A DNA stretch of 43,098 nt, from positions 1-43,098 of the forward strand of contig CALXPV010000004.1 in NCBI GenBank assembly GCA_944390295.1. The letters are read 5' to 3'. A program made the translations under genes and the position numbers. The DNA comes from an uncultured Clostridia bacterium (lineage in GTDB: Bacteria; Bacillota; Clostridia; TANB77; CAG-508). Below, piece by piece: positions 17,108-27,600 of this stretch (positions within the stretch are counted from its first letter, which is position 1; each line of letters begins with the position of its first letter). The notes under the pieces are model-generated. The model was not told the origin of the DNA. It worked only from the letters and a program-made list of their open reading frames with translations, and ran no database searches.

Positions 17108-18589
17108 ATGAAGAAAAAGAGAAAAATGTCTAAAAAAAAGAAAAGAATAATTATAATTTCATTGGTTATTGTTTTTATAATTGCTCTAATAGTGCTTGGT
17201 ACGATAAAAAGAATTAATGATACACCGAATAGCCTAGAAGACATAAATGATATTAGAGAAATGATAGAATATTTAGAGTGTAAATATATATCACATGGCG
17301 ATTCAGATGAAGATGGTTATATTTGGGATATACATTTAGAATTTAAATATTCACCATATGAAGGAAATCAATCTAAAAAAGATTTTTATGATTTAGCAAT
17401 AAGAACAATTGCAAACTATTTAGGATATTCTGATTTTAGGTTAATAGATGAATCAAGAGACTTGATTATAAAAGTAAATTGTGAAAGTGGAACAATTTAT
17501 GAAGTATTTATAAATGATTTAGAAGAATCAGAGTATTTTAACAAACTAATGTCAGAAGTTAACTTAGAACAAAATTCAAATTTAAAAGAAATAGATGTGA
17601 CAGTAAATCAAGAATTATCAGTATTAAAAAATAATAATTGGAATTTGAGAAATATAAGTTTTGGAAATAAGACAAGTACTTTCCAAGGATATGATATATA
17701 TTTTGAAAATGGATATAGAGTAAAAGAAACAAACCATACTTTATTTAATATAGTATTTACAACAAAATATACCAATCCAGTAATAAATGACATAAAAGCA
17801 GGGGACAGTTTAGAAACTGTAAAACAAAAACTTGGAGATGATTATGAAGAAGATGGTTCATTAGTAGAATATATGACTAAAGATATGTATATTTGTTTTA
17901 CAGAAACAGAAATATCTATTTATCCTAGAATTACATATGATTATACAACTTTTGAAAAATTAGTAAAAAAATATAATGATGAAAAAGACTTTGTTAACTT
18001 TATGCTAGAATTAACAGATATTTGGCCAGATTATGCAACTTATGATTATGATTCAGGATTTAGTGATATATGGTATCCGTTAAAAGGTATTAGAATAACA
18101 AATAGTTCAGACAACATGGATGGAATACAAGTATATCAAGAATATAGTGGGGATTTGAAAAACAATAGGGAAGATTTATATCAAGTATATTATAAAACAA
18201 ATCAAAGTTTAATATTAGAGTATGAAAAACAAAGAAATGTGGACAAGTTTGCAGGATTTATGCCAGATGATAATCAAAGTCAAGTTATAAAAGAAGTAGC
18301 TAATATGGACGAGCAAAACAGGAAAAACAATATTTCATTTATATCATTTGATGAAAATATTCCAGATAGTGAATTAAGTAAAGATATAGTAGCAACTTCT
18401 TCATATTGGTATGATGATTATAACTATATATACAGTATTTATGGAAAGGGTATATATGTTTATAATGTAAAAGATTTAACAACAAAAACTATAGTAGAAG
18501 GAAATAACGAATACTATAATGTAACAAATTTTGATTTTAACACAAAAATACTAACATATGATGATAAAAATATAAAAATAGAAATTTAA
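17108..18589 (+). CDS. Bitopic membrane protein of unknown function in secretion locus
   Basis: 493 residues: Lys-rich N-terminus (KKKRKMSKKKK), one membrane helix (~13-33), then an extracytoplasmic region. Nothing is recognised with certainty. A segment near residues 225-275 (IKAGDSLETVKQKLGDDY) resembles the start of small SmpA/BamE-like or YjgB-like folds, and the last 90 residues are Tyr/Asp-rich with a beta-propeller-like feel (YNYIYSIYGKGIYVYNVKDL). It lies between two VirB6-like genes with 14- and 15-base gaps, so it is probably a structural or wall-facing partner. Function unknown. Confidence 0.6.
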   Translation: MKKKRKMSKKKKRIIIISLVIVFIIALIVLGTIKRINDTPNSLEDINDIREMIEYLECKYISHGDSDEDGYIWDIHLEFKYSPYEGNQSKKDFYDLAIRTIANYLGYSDFRLIDESRDLIIKVNCESGTIYEVFINDLEESEYFNKLMSEVNLEQNSNLKEIDVTVNQELSVLKNNNWNLRNISFGNKTSTFQGYDIYFENGYRVKETNHTLFNIVFTTKYTNPVINDIKAGDSLETVKQKLGDDYEEDGSLVEYMTKDMYICFTETEISIYPRITYDYTTFEKLVKKYNDEKDFVNFMLELTDIWPDYATYDYDSGFSDIWYPLKGIRITNSSDNMDGIQVYQEYSGDLKNNREDLYQVYYKTNQSLILEYEKQRNVDKFAGFMPDDNQSQVIKEVANMDEQNRKNNISFISFDENIPDSELSKDIVATSSYWYDDYNYIYSIYGKGIYVYNVKDLTTKTIVEGNNEYYNVTNFDFNTKILTYDDKNIKIEI

Positions 18590-18604
18590 AGAAAGGAGAA
18601 GATG

Positions 18605-21600
18605 ATGAAAAAAATAGCAAAGAATATAAAAAGATTAATAATTTCATTTGTAACATTTTATTTAATTATTGTAAGTACATCATCTTCTTTTGCAAGACCG
18701 TATGATGCAGCTGCAGGGCAATTTGTTGCAGAGCAATATGAAGCTTTTATAAATAAATATACGGATGTTTCTTATTATGAGACTTGTGTGCCAGCAAAAT
18801 TTTCCGGATCTAATTTCCTAGTTTGTTGTACTACAGGCCCATTATATGCATATCAAAACTTTCTAGGAATAAACTTGCTAGATTATGACTACCAAACAAT
18901 GGCAAGAGATAATTTAGTTTCATTAGCAAACAGTCAATATTGGGAGCAAGTTTCTTTTAGTGAAGCACAGCCAGGAGATATTGTAGTACTAGATAGAGGG
19001 CCTTCAACACCAGGACATGTTGAAATGATTGGAGAAAATTTGGGAAATGGTGCACTTACTTTTTTAAATTCAGGAAGTTATCCAGGACCTAATACATTAA
19101 ATGTAAGACCAAATAAAACTAGTTGGGAATTTCAAGCATGTTTTAGATTAAAAAGTAATGTAGAAGTTACACCATCAGGTACTTTACCAGCAACTACTAA
19201 TACAGAAAGAGAAGATAATATAGAAGAAGATCCAGAAGATAAATTTTATTATCAAGGAAAACCAAGTGGAGGGTTTGCAGGAACTAGAGGCTTAACACTT
19301 GATTGGTTGTTTAATTTGTTATCACAATTGGTTGATTTCTTAGCAGGTCTATTAACTTTAGTTATTAGAATGGTATTTGTAGGATATGCAAACATACTTG
19401 TAAACATTGTTACAAACGCAGTAAACGATTTAACAGGTGAAGTTGTAGAAACCACAAATACAACAACAAATACAGGAGGAACAACATCAGATGCAACTTC
19501 AGCAGACAGATTATTAGATAATAATTCAAACTATACTCCTACATCAACAGAGCTACAACCAGAAGGTGATGATCAATTAACAATAGATAAAATAATATTA
19601 GGACAAGTTCCATTGTTAGATGTCAATTTCTTCTCTGATACAGCAGGTGGAGCAAAATTAAAAGATGATGGAGCTTTAGCAATATTAAGAGAAAATATAG
19701 CTGTATGGTACTATGCATTAAGAAATCTTAGTATAGTGGTAATGCTACTAATATTAATTTATTTAGGTATTAGATTAGCAATTAGTACGGTTGCAACAGA
19801 AAAAGCAGAATATAAAAGATTATTAGTAAATTGGCTAGTAGGCTTTATAATAATATTCTTTATACATTTTTATCTAATGTTTATTTTACAATTAAATGAA
19901 ACTTTAATAGGATGGATATACAATACCTCACAAAGTACAACTACAACAGCTACAGAAAGCAGTGTTTATGAAACAGTTAGAACAAAAGCATATGAAGTAA
20001 AACTTTCATCTGGTATGGCTGGTACAATATTATATTTAGTATTAGTTGTATTAATGTTAAAGTTTTTCTATATATACTTAAAAAGATTACTGTCAATAGC
20101 TATTTTAACAATAATGGCACCTGCAATGGGAGCAGTATATGCATTTGGAAAAATAACTAGTGGCAAATCTAATGCTTTTACAACTTGGATGAAAGATTAT
20201 ACTTTATTAGTTTTAGTACAAAGTGTACATGCATTAGTATATTTTATGTTTGTAAAAGTAGTTTTACAGTTAACAGAAACATCATTTGTAGGAATTGTAA
20301 TTGCACTTTTGGTACTTAACTTTATGTTAAAAGCTGCAAATATTTTCTTTGATATATTTGGAATGTTAGCAGGAAATGGAAAACATAGTACTTTAAAATC
20401 AATAATGGGGTCTGACGCTAGAGGAGAAATTTTAGACAAATTATTTATTGGAAGTGCTTTACTAGGAGGAGCAAAAAGCATTATTGGTGGAACATATCGT
20501 GCTGGAAAAGGATTAATATTCGGAACTTCGTTAACAACTAAGAATGCTAAAAGAAAAGCTCAGGCTAAGGCATTCGGACTTAATAATATTTCATTTAAAA
20601 ATATTGATGCAATGACAGGACAACTATTACCTGGTGCAAAGGCAAAGAAATCATTATCTTCAAAAGTATTTAGAAGAAAAGATGGAAAACAATTGTCAAA
20701 TGACTTAGCAGATAGAATGAAAGATGTTTATTTAGGAAGAGCACGAAAAACAGGTGGAGTTCTTGGAGATTCATTTAAAATTCCTTTAAGAGGTGCAATG
20801 AATGGACTAAAAATAGCAACAGCTATTCCATTAGCTGTTGCTGGAAGTGGAAGTTTTGCATTAAATAATGTTGTATCTGCAGTAGGAAGTATGTCTGCAA
20901 CACATTATAAAAGAAAAAATATTAGAGGGGCTAGAAAAGCAAATGCTAAAGCAGAAAAGCAAGCTAAGAAGCAAGCCAAAAATGCAAAAAGAAGTACACC
21001 AAAGAAAGTTATATATACAGCTGCAAAAGTTGCTTTTGCAGGACCAATTTTAGCAGGAAAATTAGTAACAGCACCTGTAAAAGCAGTAGCTGGAACAGTG
21101 CAAGATGCAATTACAGCGGAACAAAAAGATATTGATTATGTACAAAAAACAGCGCCTACACAACTAAAAAGAATTAAAGATGCAAGACAATTAGAAGAAA
21201 GAATTATTGATAAATATAATCAAAAATTACAAGAAACGATACAAGATGTTAAGGCAGAAAATGATGCTTCAGCACCTAGTGCTAGAAGAAATGATAAATT
21301 TGCAGAAGCTGTTGGAAAAAGTAAATTTAATAAAGAAGTTACAGACTCTATTAGTAGTATATTTAGAGTATCAGATAAGGTAGATAAATATATGAAAGAT
21401 AACGATAAATCAGCAGCAGAGGCAAGTGACGTAACTAGTATGTTAGATAATATGGAAGATTATATGAAACAAAATATAAGAGATAATGATGCTACATTGT
21501 CAGATGTTGATATACAAGCTAAGATAAATAAAATAAGAGCAGATGTACAAGCAAAATATGATAAGCAGAAAGATGACGAAGGAAATCTACATAAAGATAG

Positions 21601-21823
21601 GTTAAAAAATATTTTAGAAGATACATTAGAAGCAAATGATGCTAATGAAAAAGTTTCTGATTTTATGCAAGATATTGTACAAGATATGAAAACGCTTCAA
21701 AGAACAGATAGAAATTATAACATACATTTTGGAGGCGAAGATAATTATATGTACAAACATTCAGAAACAGGAAAGAGTAATTTAAAAAATGTTCTAAATA
21801 GTTTAACATATTTAGAGCGATAA
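18605..21823 (+). CDS. NlpC/P60-like peptidase fused to VirB6/TrbL-like membrane protein
   Basis: 1072 residues from the ATG at 18605 (the ATG at 18602 is too near AAAGGAG). Order: signal peptide (~1-31, ending SSSFAR); an NlpC/P60-like cysteine peptidase domain (about 33-183) with FLVCCTTGPLYAY (C74/C75) and AQPGDIVVL then GHVEMIGEN (H128); an acidic linker; a membrane segment (~222-262); a Thr-rich linker; the VirB6-like core starting IAVWYYALRNLSIVV with LIYLGIRLAISTVATEKAEYK; and a ~480-residue Lys/Ala-rich, coiled-coil-prone tail. NlpC/P60 enzymes cut peptidoglycan stem peptides, so one protein may both open the wall and form the channel. Longest of the three VirB6-like paralogues. Confidence 0.8.
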   Translation: MKKIAKNIKRLIISFVTFYLIIVSTSSSFARPYDAAAGQFVAEQYEAFINKYTDVSYYETCVPAKFSGSNFLVCCTTGPLYAYQNFLGINLLDYDYQTMARDNLVSLANSQYWEQVSFSEAQPGDIVVLDRGPSTPGHVEMIGENLGNGALTFLNSGSYPGPNTLNVRPNKTSWEFQACFRLKSNVEVTPSGTLPATTNTEREDNIEEDPEDKFYYQGKPSGGFAGTRGLTLDWLFNLLSQLVDFLAGLLTLVIRMVFVGYANILVNIVTNAVNDLTGEVVETTNTTTNTGGTTSDATSADRLLDNNSNYTPTSTELQPEGDDQLTIDKIILGQVPLLDVNFFSDTAGGAKLKDDGALAILRENIAVWYYALRNLSIVVMLLILIYLGIRLAISTVATEKAEYKRLLVNWLVGFIIIFFIHFYLMFILQLNETLIGWIYNTSQSTTTTATESSVYETVRTKAYEVKLSSGMAGTILYLVLVVLMLKFFYIYLKRLLSIAILTIMAPAMGAVYAFGKITSGKSNAFTTWMKDYTLLVLVQSVHALVYFMFVKVVLQLTETSFVGIVIALLVLNFMLKAANIFFDIFGMLAGNGKHSTLKSIMGSDARGEILDKLFIGSALLGGAKSIIGGTYRAGKGLIFGTSLTTKNAKRKAQAKAFGLNNISFKNIDAMTGQLLPGAKAKKSLSSKVFRRKDGKQLSNDLADRMKDVYLGRARKTGGVLGDSFKIPLRGAMNGLKIATAIPLAVAGSGSFALNNVVSAVGSMSATHYKRKNIRGARKANAKAEKQAKKQAKNAKRSTPKKVIYTAAKVAFAGPILAGKLVTAPVKAVAGTVQDAITAEQKDIDYVQKTAPTQLKRIKDARQLEERIIDKYNQKLQETIQDVKAENDASAPSARRNDKFAEAVGKSKFNKEVTDSISSIFRVSDKVDKYMKDNDKSAAEASDVTSMLDNMEDYMKQNIRDNDATLSDVDIQAKINKIRADVQAKYDKQKDDEGNLHKDRLKNILEDTLEANDANEKVSDFMQDIVQDMKTLQRTDRNYNIHFGGEDNYMYKHSETGKSNLKNVLNSLTYLER

Positions 21824-21842
21824 TATTGGGAAGGGGAGAATA

Positions 21843-22112
21843 ATGAAATCAAAGCCAATAAAAATAGTTACAATTTTAATATGTATTGTTATATTAATTG
21901 CTTTTATAGTACCAACATTTGATAATACGGTTTATGCAGGTATTGAAGATGTGTTTGATGGTATTGCCGGAATAATAACATGGCCACTTAGAGCATTAAT
22001 AGTTGCATTTGGAGAAGTTATAAGGCTTGTAATAGGAGGTATTGCTTCATTAGGTGGAAACCAAGGAATAACAGCAAATGCAAACATACGGACCAGAAAC
22101 AATATTATTTAA
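21843..22112 (+). CDS. Signal peptide-bearing small protein overlapping VirB6-like gene 3
   Basis: 89 residues: signal peptide (~1-31, ending TVYAG), then GIEDVFDGIAGIITWPLRAL and a hydrophobic segment. Its last 35 bases overlap the next gene in another frame. In the paralogues at 15906 and 18605, a signal peptide and such a hydrophobic segment precede the FNELPLTDINFF-like block within one protein. So this looks like the N-terminal part of the next protein, separated by a frameshift, or a genuine small gene coupled to it. The ribosome site is AAGGGGAG. Confidence 0.6.
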   Translation: MKSKPIKIVTILICIVILIAFIVPTFDNTVYAGIEDVFDGIAGIITWPLRALIVAFGEVIRLVIGGIASLGGNQGITANANIRTRNNII

Positions 22113-23655
22113 TGAACTTCCTCTTACTGATATAAACTTTTTTGACTTTAGTATTGGTTCTGCAACAATAAAAGCCATAAGAGAAAACATTGCGATTTGG
22201 TATTATGCATTAAGAAATTTAGCAATTGGATTATTACTTGCAATGTTAATATATGTTGGAATAAGAATGGCATTATCAACAGTAGCTTCAGAAGAAGCAA
22301 AATACAAAAAAATGCTAAAAGATTGGGTTGTTAGTTTTGTATTAGTGTTTTTATTACAATATATAATAATATTTACAATAAATTGTAATAATGGACTAGT
22401 CGCAATAATGAATGCTGCAAGACAAAATGTAACAGCAGGCAGTTTCGATAATGTTATAAACAATTTTGCAACACAGGCTTTAGGAATATCATTTGTACAA
22501 GGATTAGGTTCATCAATTGTATTTTGTATATTAGTTGGTATGACATTATCATTTTTGATATTCTATATAAAACGTATGTTAACAATAGGTTTTTTAATTG
22601 TAATTGCACCAATAGTAACAATTACATATTCAATAGACAAAATGGGTGATAATAAATCACAAGCATTAGATAAATGGTTAAAAGAATTTGTATATACAAT
22701 ATTAATACAACCTTTCCAATGTTTAATATATTTAATATTTGCAATTACGGCATTAGATGTAATGAAAGATAATAGTATTGGATCAGCAGTGCTTGGAGTA
22801 GTTATGATTTTATTTATACACCAAGCTGAAGATATTGTTAGATCTATATTCAGCTTCGAACACGCACATTCATTAGGAAGTACATTAACAACTATGGCTC
22901 TTGCATCAACAATGACTAAAGCAATTGGAAAAGTTTCTGATGCAAAAAAAGGCGCAAGCGAAGGAAAAGCCAAAGCTGCTGGCCCAGTTGATGGAAAAGA
23001 TAAACAAAATAAACCTAAGAAGAAATTGGCAGATAGAAAAGGTCCAGTAGGAGCTTTAGCAAGAACTAAAGCCGGTCAAGCTGCAACTAAAGCGGGAGAA
23101 GCTGTATCAAAAAAAGCGGCAAGAGCAAAAGCCGGAGCAGCTAGATTAAAAAATACACCTGTTGGAAAATACCTTGGACTTAGTGCAAAAGGTGCGGCAA
23201 TGATTGCTGGTGCTGCAATGGGAGCTGGAGTATCTGGAAATGGAAAAGGAGCAGCAGCTGGAGGAGCACTTGGTATGGGTATTGCTGGAATGGCTGGTGG
23301 AGCTTGGCAAAGTATGTCAGACAAACAAGCTTCAAAAGATGCTGAAGAAGCTAGAACAAATGCTGAAAAATTAAAAGAACCACAAGAAAATACTGCAAAA
23401 GAATATCACACATGGGCACAAAGGACAGGCTTAGACCCATCTTCTGCAGCTCCAAATGCACAAAGAATAGTACAAAGAGTTCTAGCTGGCGAAGATATGA
23501 GTAGTTTTGATAGAACAGATAGAGATTTTGCACAAAGTATTAGCAACCTAGAAACAGCATATAAAGATGTTGGAGTATCAAGCAAAAATATGGAAAGTCA
23601 AATTATGAATACAATTAATAAAATACAAAATGGAGAGATAAATCCACCAGCATAA
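22078..23655 (+). CDS. VirB6/TrbL-like polytopic membrane protein 3 (lacks own signal peptide)
   Basis: 525 residues: FNELPLTDINFFDFS, then NIAIWYYALRNLAIGL and LIYVGIRMALSTVASEEAKYK, about six membrane helices (to ~residue 255), then a long Ala/Gly/Lys-rich tail (GKAKAAGPVDGK, GAAMGAGVSGNG) and a helical end. It shares the signature block with the proteins at 15906 and 18605, but starts abruptly where they have a signal peptide. That part is encoded by the overlapping 89-residue frame just upstream. AAGGA 10 bases before the ATG would allow a real internal start. Either a +1-type disruption or a coupled gene pair. Confidence 0.75.
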   Translation: MQTYGPETILFNELPLTDINFFDFSIGSATIKAIRENIAIWYYALRNLAIGLLLAMLIYVGIRMALSTVASEEAKYKKMLKDWVVSFVLVFLLQYIIIFTINCNNGLVAIMNAARQNVTAGSFDNVINNFATQALGISFVQGLGSSIVFCILVGMTLSFLIFYIKRMLTIGFLIVIAPIVTITYSIDKMGDNKSQALDKWLKEFVYTILIQPFQCLIYLIFAITALDVMKDNSIGSAVLGVVMILFIHQAEDIVRSIFSFEHAHSLGSTLTTMALASTMTKAIGKVSDAKKGASEGKAKAAGPVDGKDKQNKPKKKLADRKGPVGALARTKAGQAATKAGEAVSKKAARAKAGAARLKNTPVGKYLGLSAKGAAMIAGAAMGAGVSGNGKGAAAGGALGMGIAGMAGGAWQSMSDKQASKDAEEARTNAEKLKEPQENTAKEYHTWAQRTGLDPSSAAPNAQRIVQRVLAGEDMSSFDRTDRDFAQSISNLETAYKDVGVSSKNMESQIMNTINKIQNGEINPPA

Positions 23656-23685
23656 GATGGAAATATAAAATAGAGAGGATTCATA

Positions 23686-24639
23686 ATGAATTTTATTGAT
23701 ACAAGATTAAAAATAAGACGATTTATAAAGAAAAACAGAAAAAAAGTTATTTTTGTTGTTATTACAGTAGCTATAATAATAGCAATCAATTATATATTAA
23801 AAAACATGCCAGAAGAGGAAATACCTAAAACCACATATGAACCTAATGTGGCAGTAATGGACGAAAGCGAAGTACCAAAAAAATGGCATAGTGAAATAGA
23901 AAATAGAATAAAAACATTTGTAGATTATTGCAATAATAAAGAATATCAAAAAGCATATGATATGATATCTGATGAGTGTAAAGATGCAATATATCCAGTA
24001 ATTGGAGATTTTAAAGAATATGTAGATAAAAGATTTCAAGTAAAAAGGATATATAGTATACAAAATTTTTCTAATATATCTAAACAATACATATATGATG
24101 TTAATTTTATGAGTGACTTTATGGCTACCGGTTCAACTGGTACAAATTACGGATATGTACAAGAAAAGTTTGTTTTTACAGAAGATGATAATTCTTTAAA
24201 ATTTGCAATTGGAGGATTTGTTAGAACAAATATTTTAGATGCATTTGTAGAGGATGAAAATTTAAAAATAGTTACTAAGAAAAAAAATGTATATTATGAT
24301 CACGAGACATATACAGTAGATATTACAAATAAAACAGATTATCCAATAGTACTAGGCGATGGAACAGGTGAAGATGAAATAGCAATTTCTGTAAATGAAC
24401 AATTAAGAGAAGAGACAAATATTAACGCAGTAAATGTTGTTTTACAACCAAACGAATCAAGAACATTTACTTTTGTATTTGAAAAATATTGTGATGATGG
24501 ATATGCTCCACAAGCAATGTATTTTACAGATGTAAGAGTATTAAAATCATATTCTGGAACAGAAGAAACTAGACAACAAGAACTTGATAACGCGGTAAGA
24601 AGATATTCGTTAATTCTTAACTTTAATGTAAAAGACTAA
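23686..24639 (+). CDS. Bitopic protein with NTF2-like domain (VirB8-like)
   Basis: 317 residues: basic cytosolic N-terminus, one membrane helix (~21-38), then an NTF2-like region (about 65-175; ENRIKTFVDYCNNKEYQKAYDMI, split here over residues ~70-93, is the characteristic first helix-turn) and a second beta-rich domain (about 180-317). VirB8 and its Gram-positive relatives TcpC/OrfG have this topology: a short cytosolic tail, one helix, and one or two extracytoplasmic NTF2 domains that scaffold the channel. The ribosome site is AGAGAGG. One of three bitopic proteins of this layout in the locus. Confidence 0.72.
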   Translation: MNFIDTRLKIRRFIKKNRKKVIFVVITVAIIIAINYILKNMPEEEIPKTTYEPNVAVMDESEVPKKWHSEIENRIKTFVDYCNNKEYQKAYDMISDECKDAIYPVIGDFKEYVDKRFQVKRIYSIQNFSNISKQYIYDVNFMSDFMATGSTGTNYGYVQEKFVFTEDDNSLKFAIGGFVRTNILDAFVEDENLKIVTKKKNVYYDHETYTVDITNKTDYPIVLGDGTGEDEIAISVNEQLREETNINAVNVVLQPNESRTFTFVFEKYCDDGYAPQAMYFTDVRVLKSYSGTEETRQQELDNAVRRYSLILNFNVKD

Positions 24640-24656
24640 GTAAAGGTGGTGATATA

Positions 24657-27600
24657 GTGGCTGATGAAAGAGATGACCCAACAGGAGGATCAGGTGGTTC
24701 AGGTGGCGGAGCTGGTGGCAAAGCAACAGGAACAGCACAAAAAGCTAGGAAACTGGCTAAAATATTAAAAAGTCTTAAAACATTTGGACTTTTAGGTACA
24801 ATATTTGTATGGGTAATAATTGCAATTGTTGTAATACTTATAATAATAGGATTATTAGGATTCTTTTTAGAAATGCCTAGTTTGATGGGAGACAAACTGG
24901 CTGAGATAAAAAATAGTGTTTTTGGAACAATTGGCTCATTTTTAGATGGAAACAAAGCATATATTACAGAGGATGATCAACTAGAATTAGCACAATACTT
25001 AGAAAATATGGGATATCCACCTTATGAATTTGGATTTGGAGAATTAAAGGAAAGAGAAGAAGACGGAGAAATAAGTCAATCTATAGATAGTAAATATTTA
25101 AATGCATATTTATTGGCAGACTATAATACATATACAGTTTATAGCCCGGTAAAATCAGGAATATCTGCTTTTTTGCATGGTGCTGGAGAATTTTTCTTTG
25201 GAAATCCAGTAACTACACCAGAAGATGAAGGAACAAAAGATGCACACTTTGGTATGCTACATTTTGAAAAATACAATGATACATCATGGGATATTGGAGA
25301 TATATGGACAGATAATATAGATATTGATGTACAAAATAAGACATTAACACTAAGTGCATCGGATTGGGATGTATTTATAAATAGATCATCTCAATATACA
25401 TTTAATATGGATGGATGGTCTGCAAGATATGGAAAGCCATTGGATTTATCTATAACATTACATTTGGCTACAATGGCACCAGACTTAGTATATAAACTTA
25501 TAATGGATGAAGAAGAAAATACGGCTATATATATAGGTAGAACTGAAAATCAAGTAAGAATTAGAATGAAATATAAAAAGAATGAAGGAGTTACAACTAA
25601 TTTTGGAGCGATTTCAGAAGATTTAGCGAATTTGGACGAAGTAGACGAGTTTGAAACAGATGAATTATTGCAAATAGAAGATTTTTTAGCAGAACATGTT
25701 GAAGGGAACGAAATTGAAAGGTTAAGAAAAATAGAAGGAAATCTAAAAACTTTTTTAAATAGTAGTTATAGTAATTATTCTGATAGTAAATATTGGTCAG
25801 GAAGAGCTGCTAACTTCTTATTAATGGACTTATCAGATCCAGATAATGAACAAGGAGTTTATCAAAATGCGCCATCAGAGAACTGTATTAAGGCGATGGG
25901 AGAAGCAATTGATGCAGCAATAGATATATCAAGGGATAAACTAAATGATAATCAATCATTTAAACATAATAATGGAGAAGAAGGAAATCAAACTTATACA
26001 GAGCTATTTGGTACATATCCAGGAGTTCAAGTTTCAAATGGTGAATTAATGGAATTTATGGCAGGCGATTCAGGATTTGCATTAGAATATACACAAAAGG
26101 TACTTGAACTTTGTGAAGAAAATGATATTCCAAGTCCGGAGGAATTAGCTGAAAACGAAGAGGTAAAAGAAGAATTATATAATTTTGCAAAGGAAAAATT
26201 GCAAGCACTATATGATGAAGCTAAACCGGATATAGACTTGATTTATGAAGTATCTGGAGATGAGAAAGCAGATCAATTACGTGAAGAAATGGAAAAAATT
26301 GGATTGACAGATGAAGCTTTAGACAGATCAGATTATTATAATGACTCTACAACAAGTAATGCAGATGGTGAGCAATTATCTAAAGTTGAACCATATATAG
26401 TTAGTGTAGAGAAACACTGGTACAGAAATGTATATTTTACATTAGGGGCAATAGAAAGTGAATCTGAAAAAGATTATATAGAAGAACATTATCCAGATTG
26501 GGATGGTGCTTATGAAACTGCTGAATCTGATGCTACAATAGAATATGATTTTCAACCGGGTGCTGACTCAGATGACCAAGCATTAAAACCTACAGAAAAT
26601 GGTAGATGGGTAGTTGTAGAAAAAACCATTAGTGGAGAATCTAAATCGCAAGTAAGAGATGCTGTAAGAGGAGAAGTTAATGCCCATACCAAAGAGTTGT
26701 TTGTAGGAACAGCTGATAAACCAGCTAAGTATTTTGTTTATGATGGAAGTAGAGACACTGCTGAATTAATTGATGAATTAAGAAAAATATATAATGAGAC
26801 TTATCAAAATGAACTAGCATTTTATGTATATTCCGAACCAACTGAAGAACAAAAAGCAGAAGCTTTAGCTGCTGCTGAAGCTGCTGTAGAAGCAGAAGAA
26901 ACAAAAAGGGGAACAAATTGTTTTAAAGAAGTTGATGTAAGATCAAATGCATTAGCAGCATTTTCAATATTAGAAAACAATACTAGTGAAGATGCAGAAT
27001 ACATATTAAGAGATTTAAAAAACTTATTTGTAGATTTAGGATATTTTACAAAAGAGGAGTTAAAAACTTCAGATACACATGTATTTCAATGGCCAATGAT
27101 GAGCTATATAAATCCATATTGGCCACAAAAAAGATTTGAAAAGCAACAAAGAGATTATGGAACTTTAATAAGAAGTAAAGTATCTACAGACAACATAAGA
27201 AATGGTTATAATGCTGATGGAACAGAAAGAACAGAAGAAGAAGAACAATCAGGATTATATAGTCCAAACTTTAATACAAATACAACAGTTCAACCACCAA
27301 AAGAAGATCCTGATGATGACAATACAGATAACGGTGATAATACAAATACTGATGATGAGCAAGATGAAATAACAAATCCAACAGCTACTCTAGAAGATGG
27401 ATTTGAACCAGGATTAAATGTAGCTTCACCTGTAACAGGTGAAATTATAGAAGAAGGCGCAGATTACATAAAAATCAAAGTACTAGATAATACAGCAATT
27501 ACAGAATACGAACCATTTTATAATAAATATAAAGATGTATGCCCAGGATATACTATGTATATAAAAGGATTCCAAAAAGTAGATATAAATAGTGAATCTG

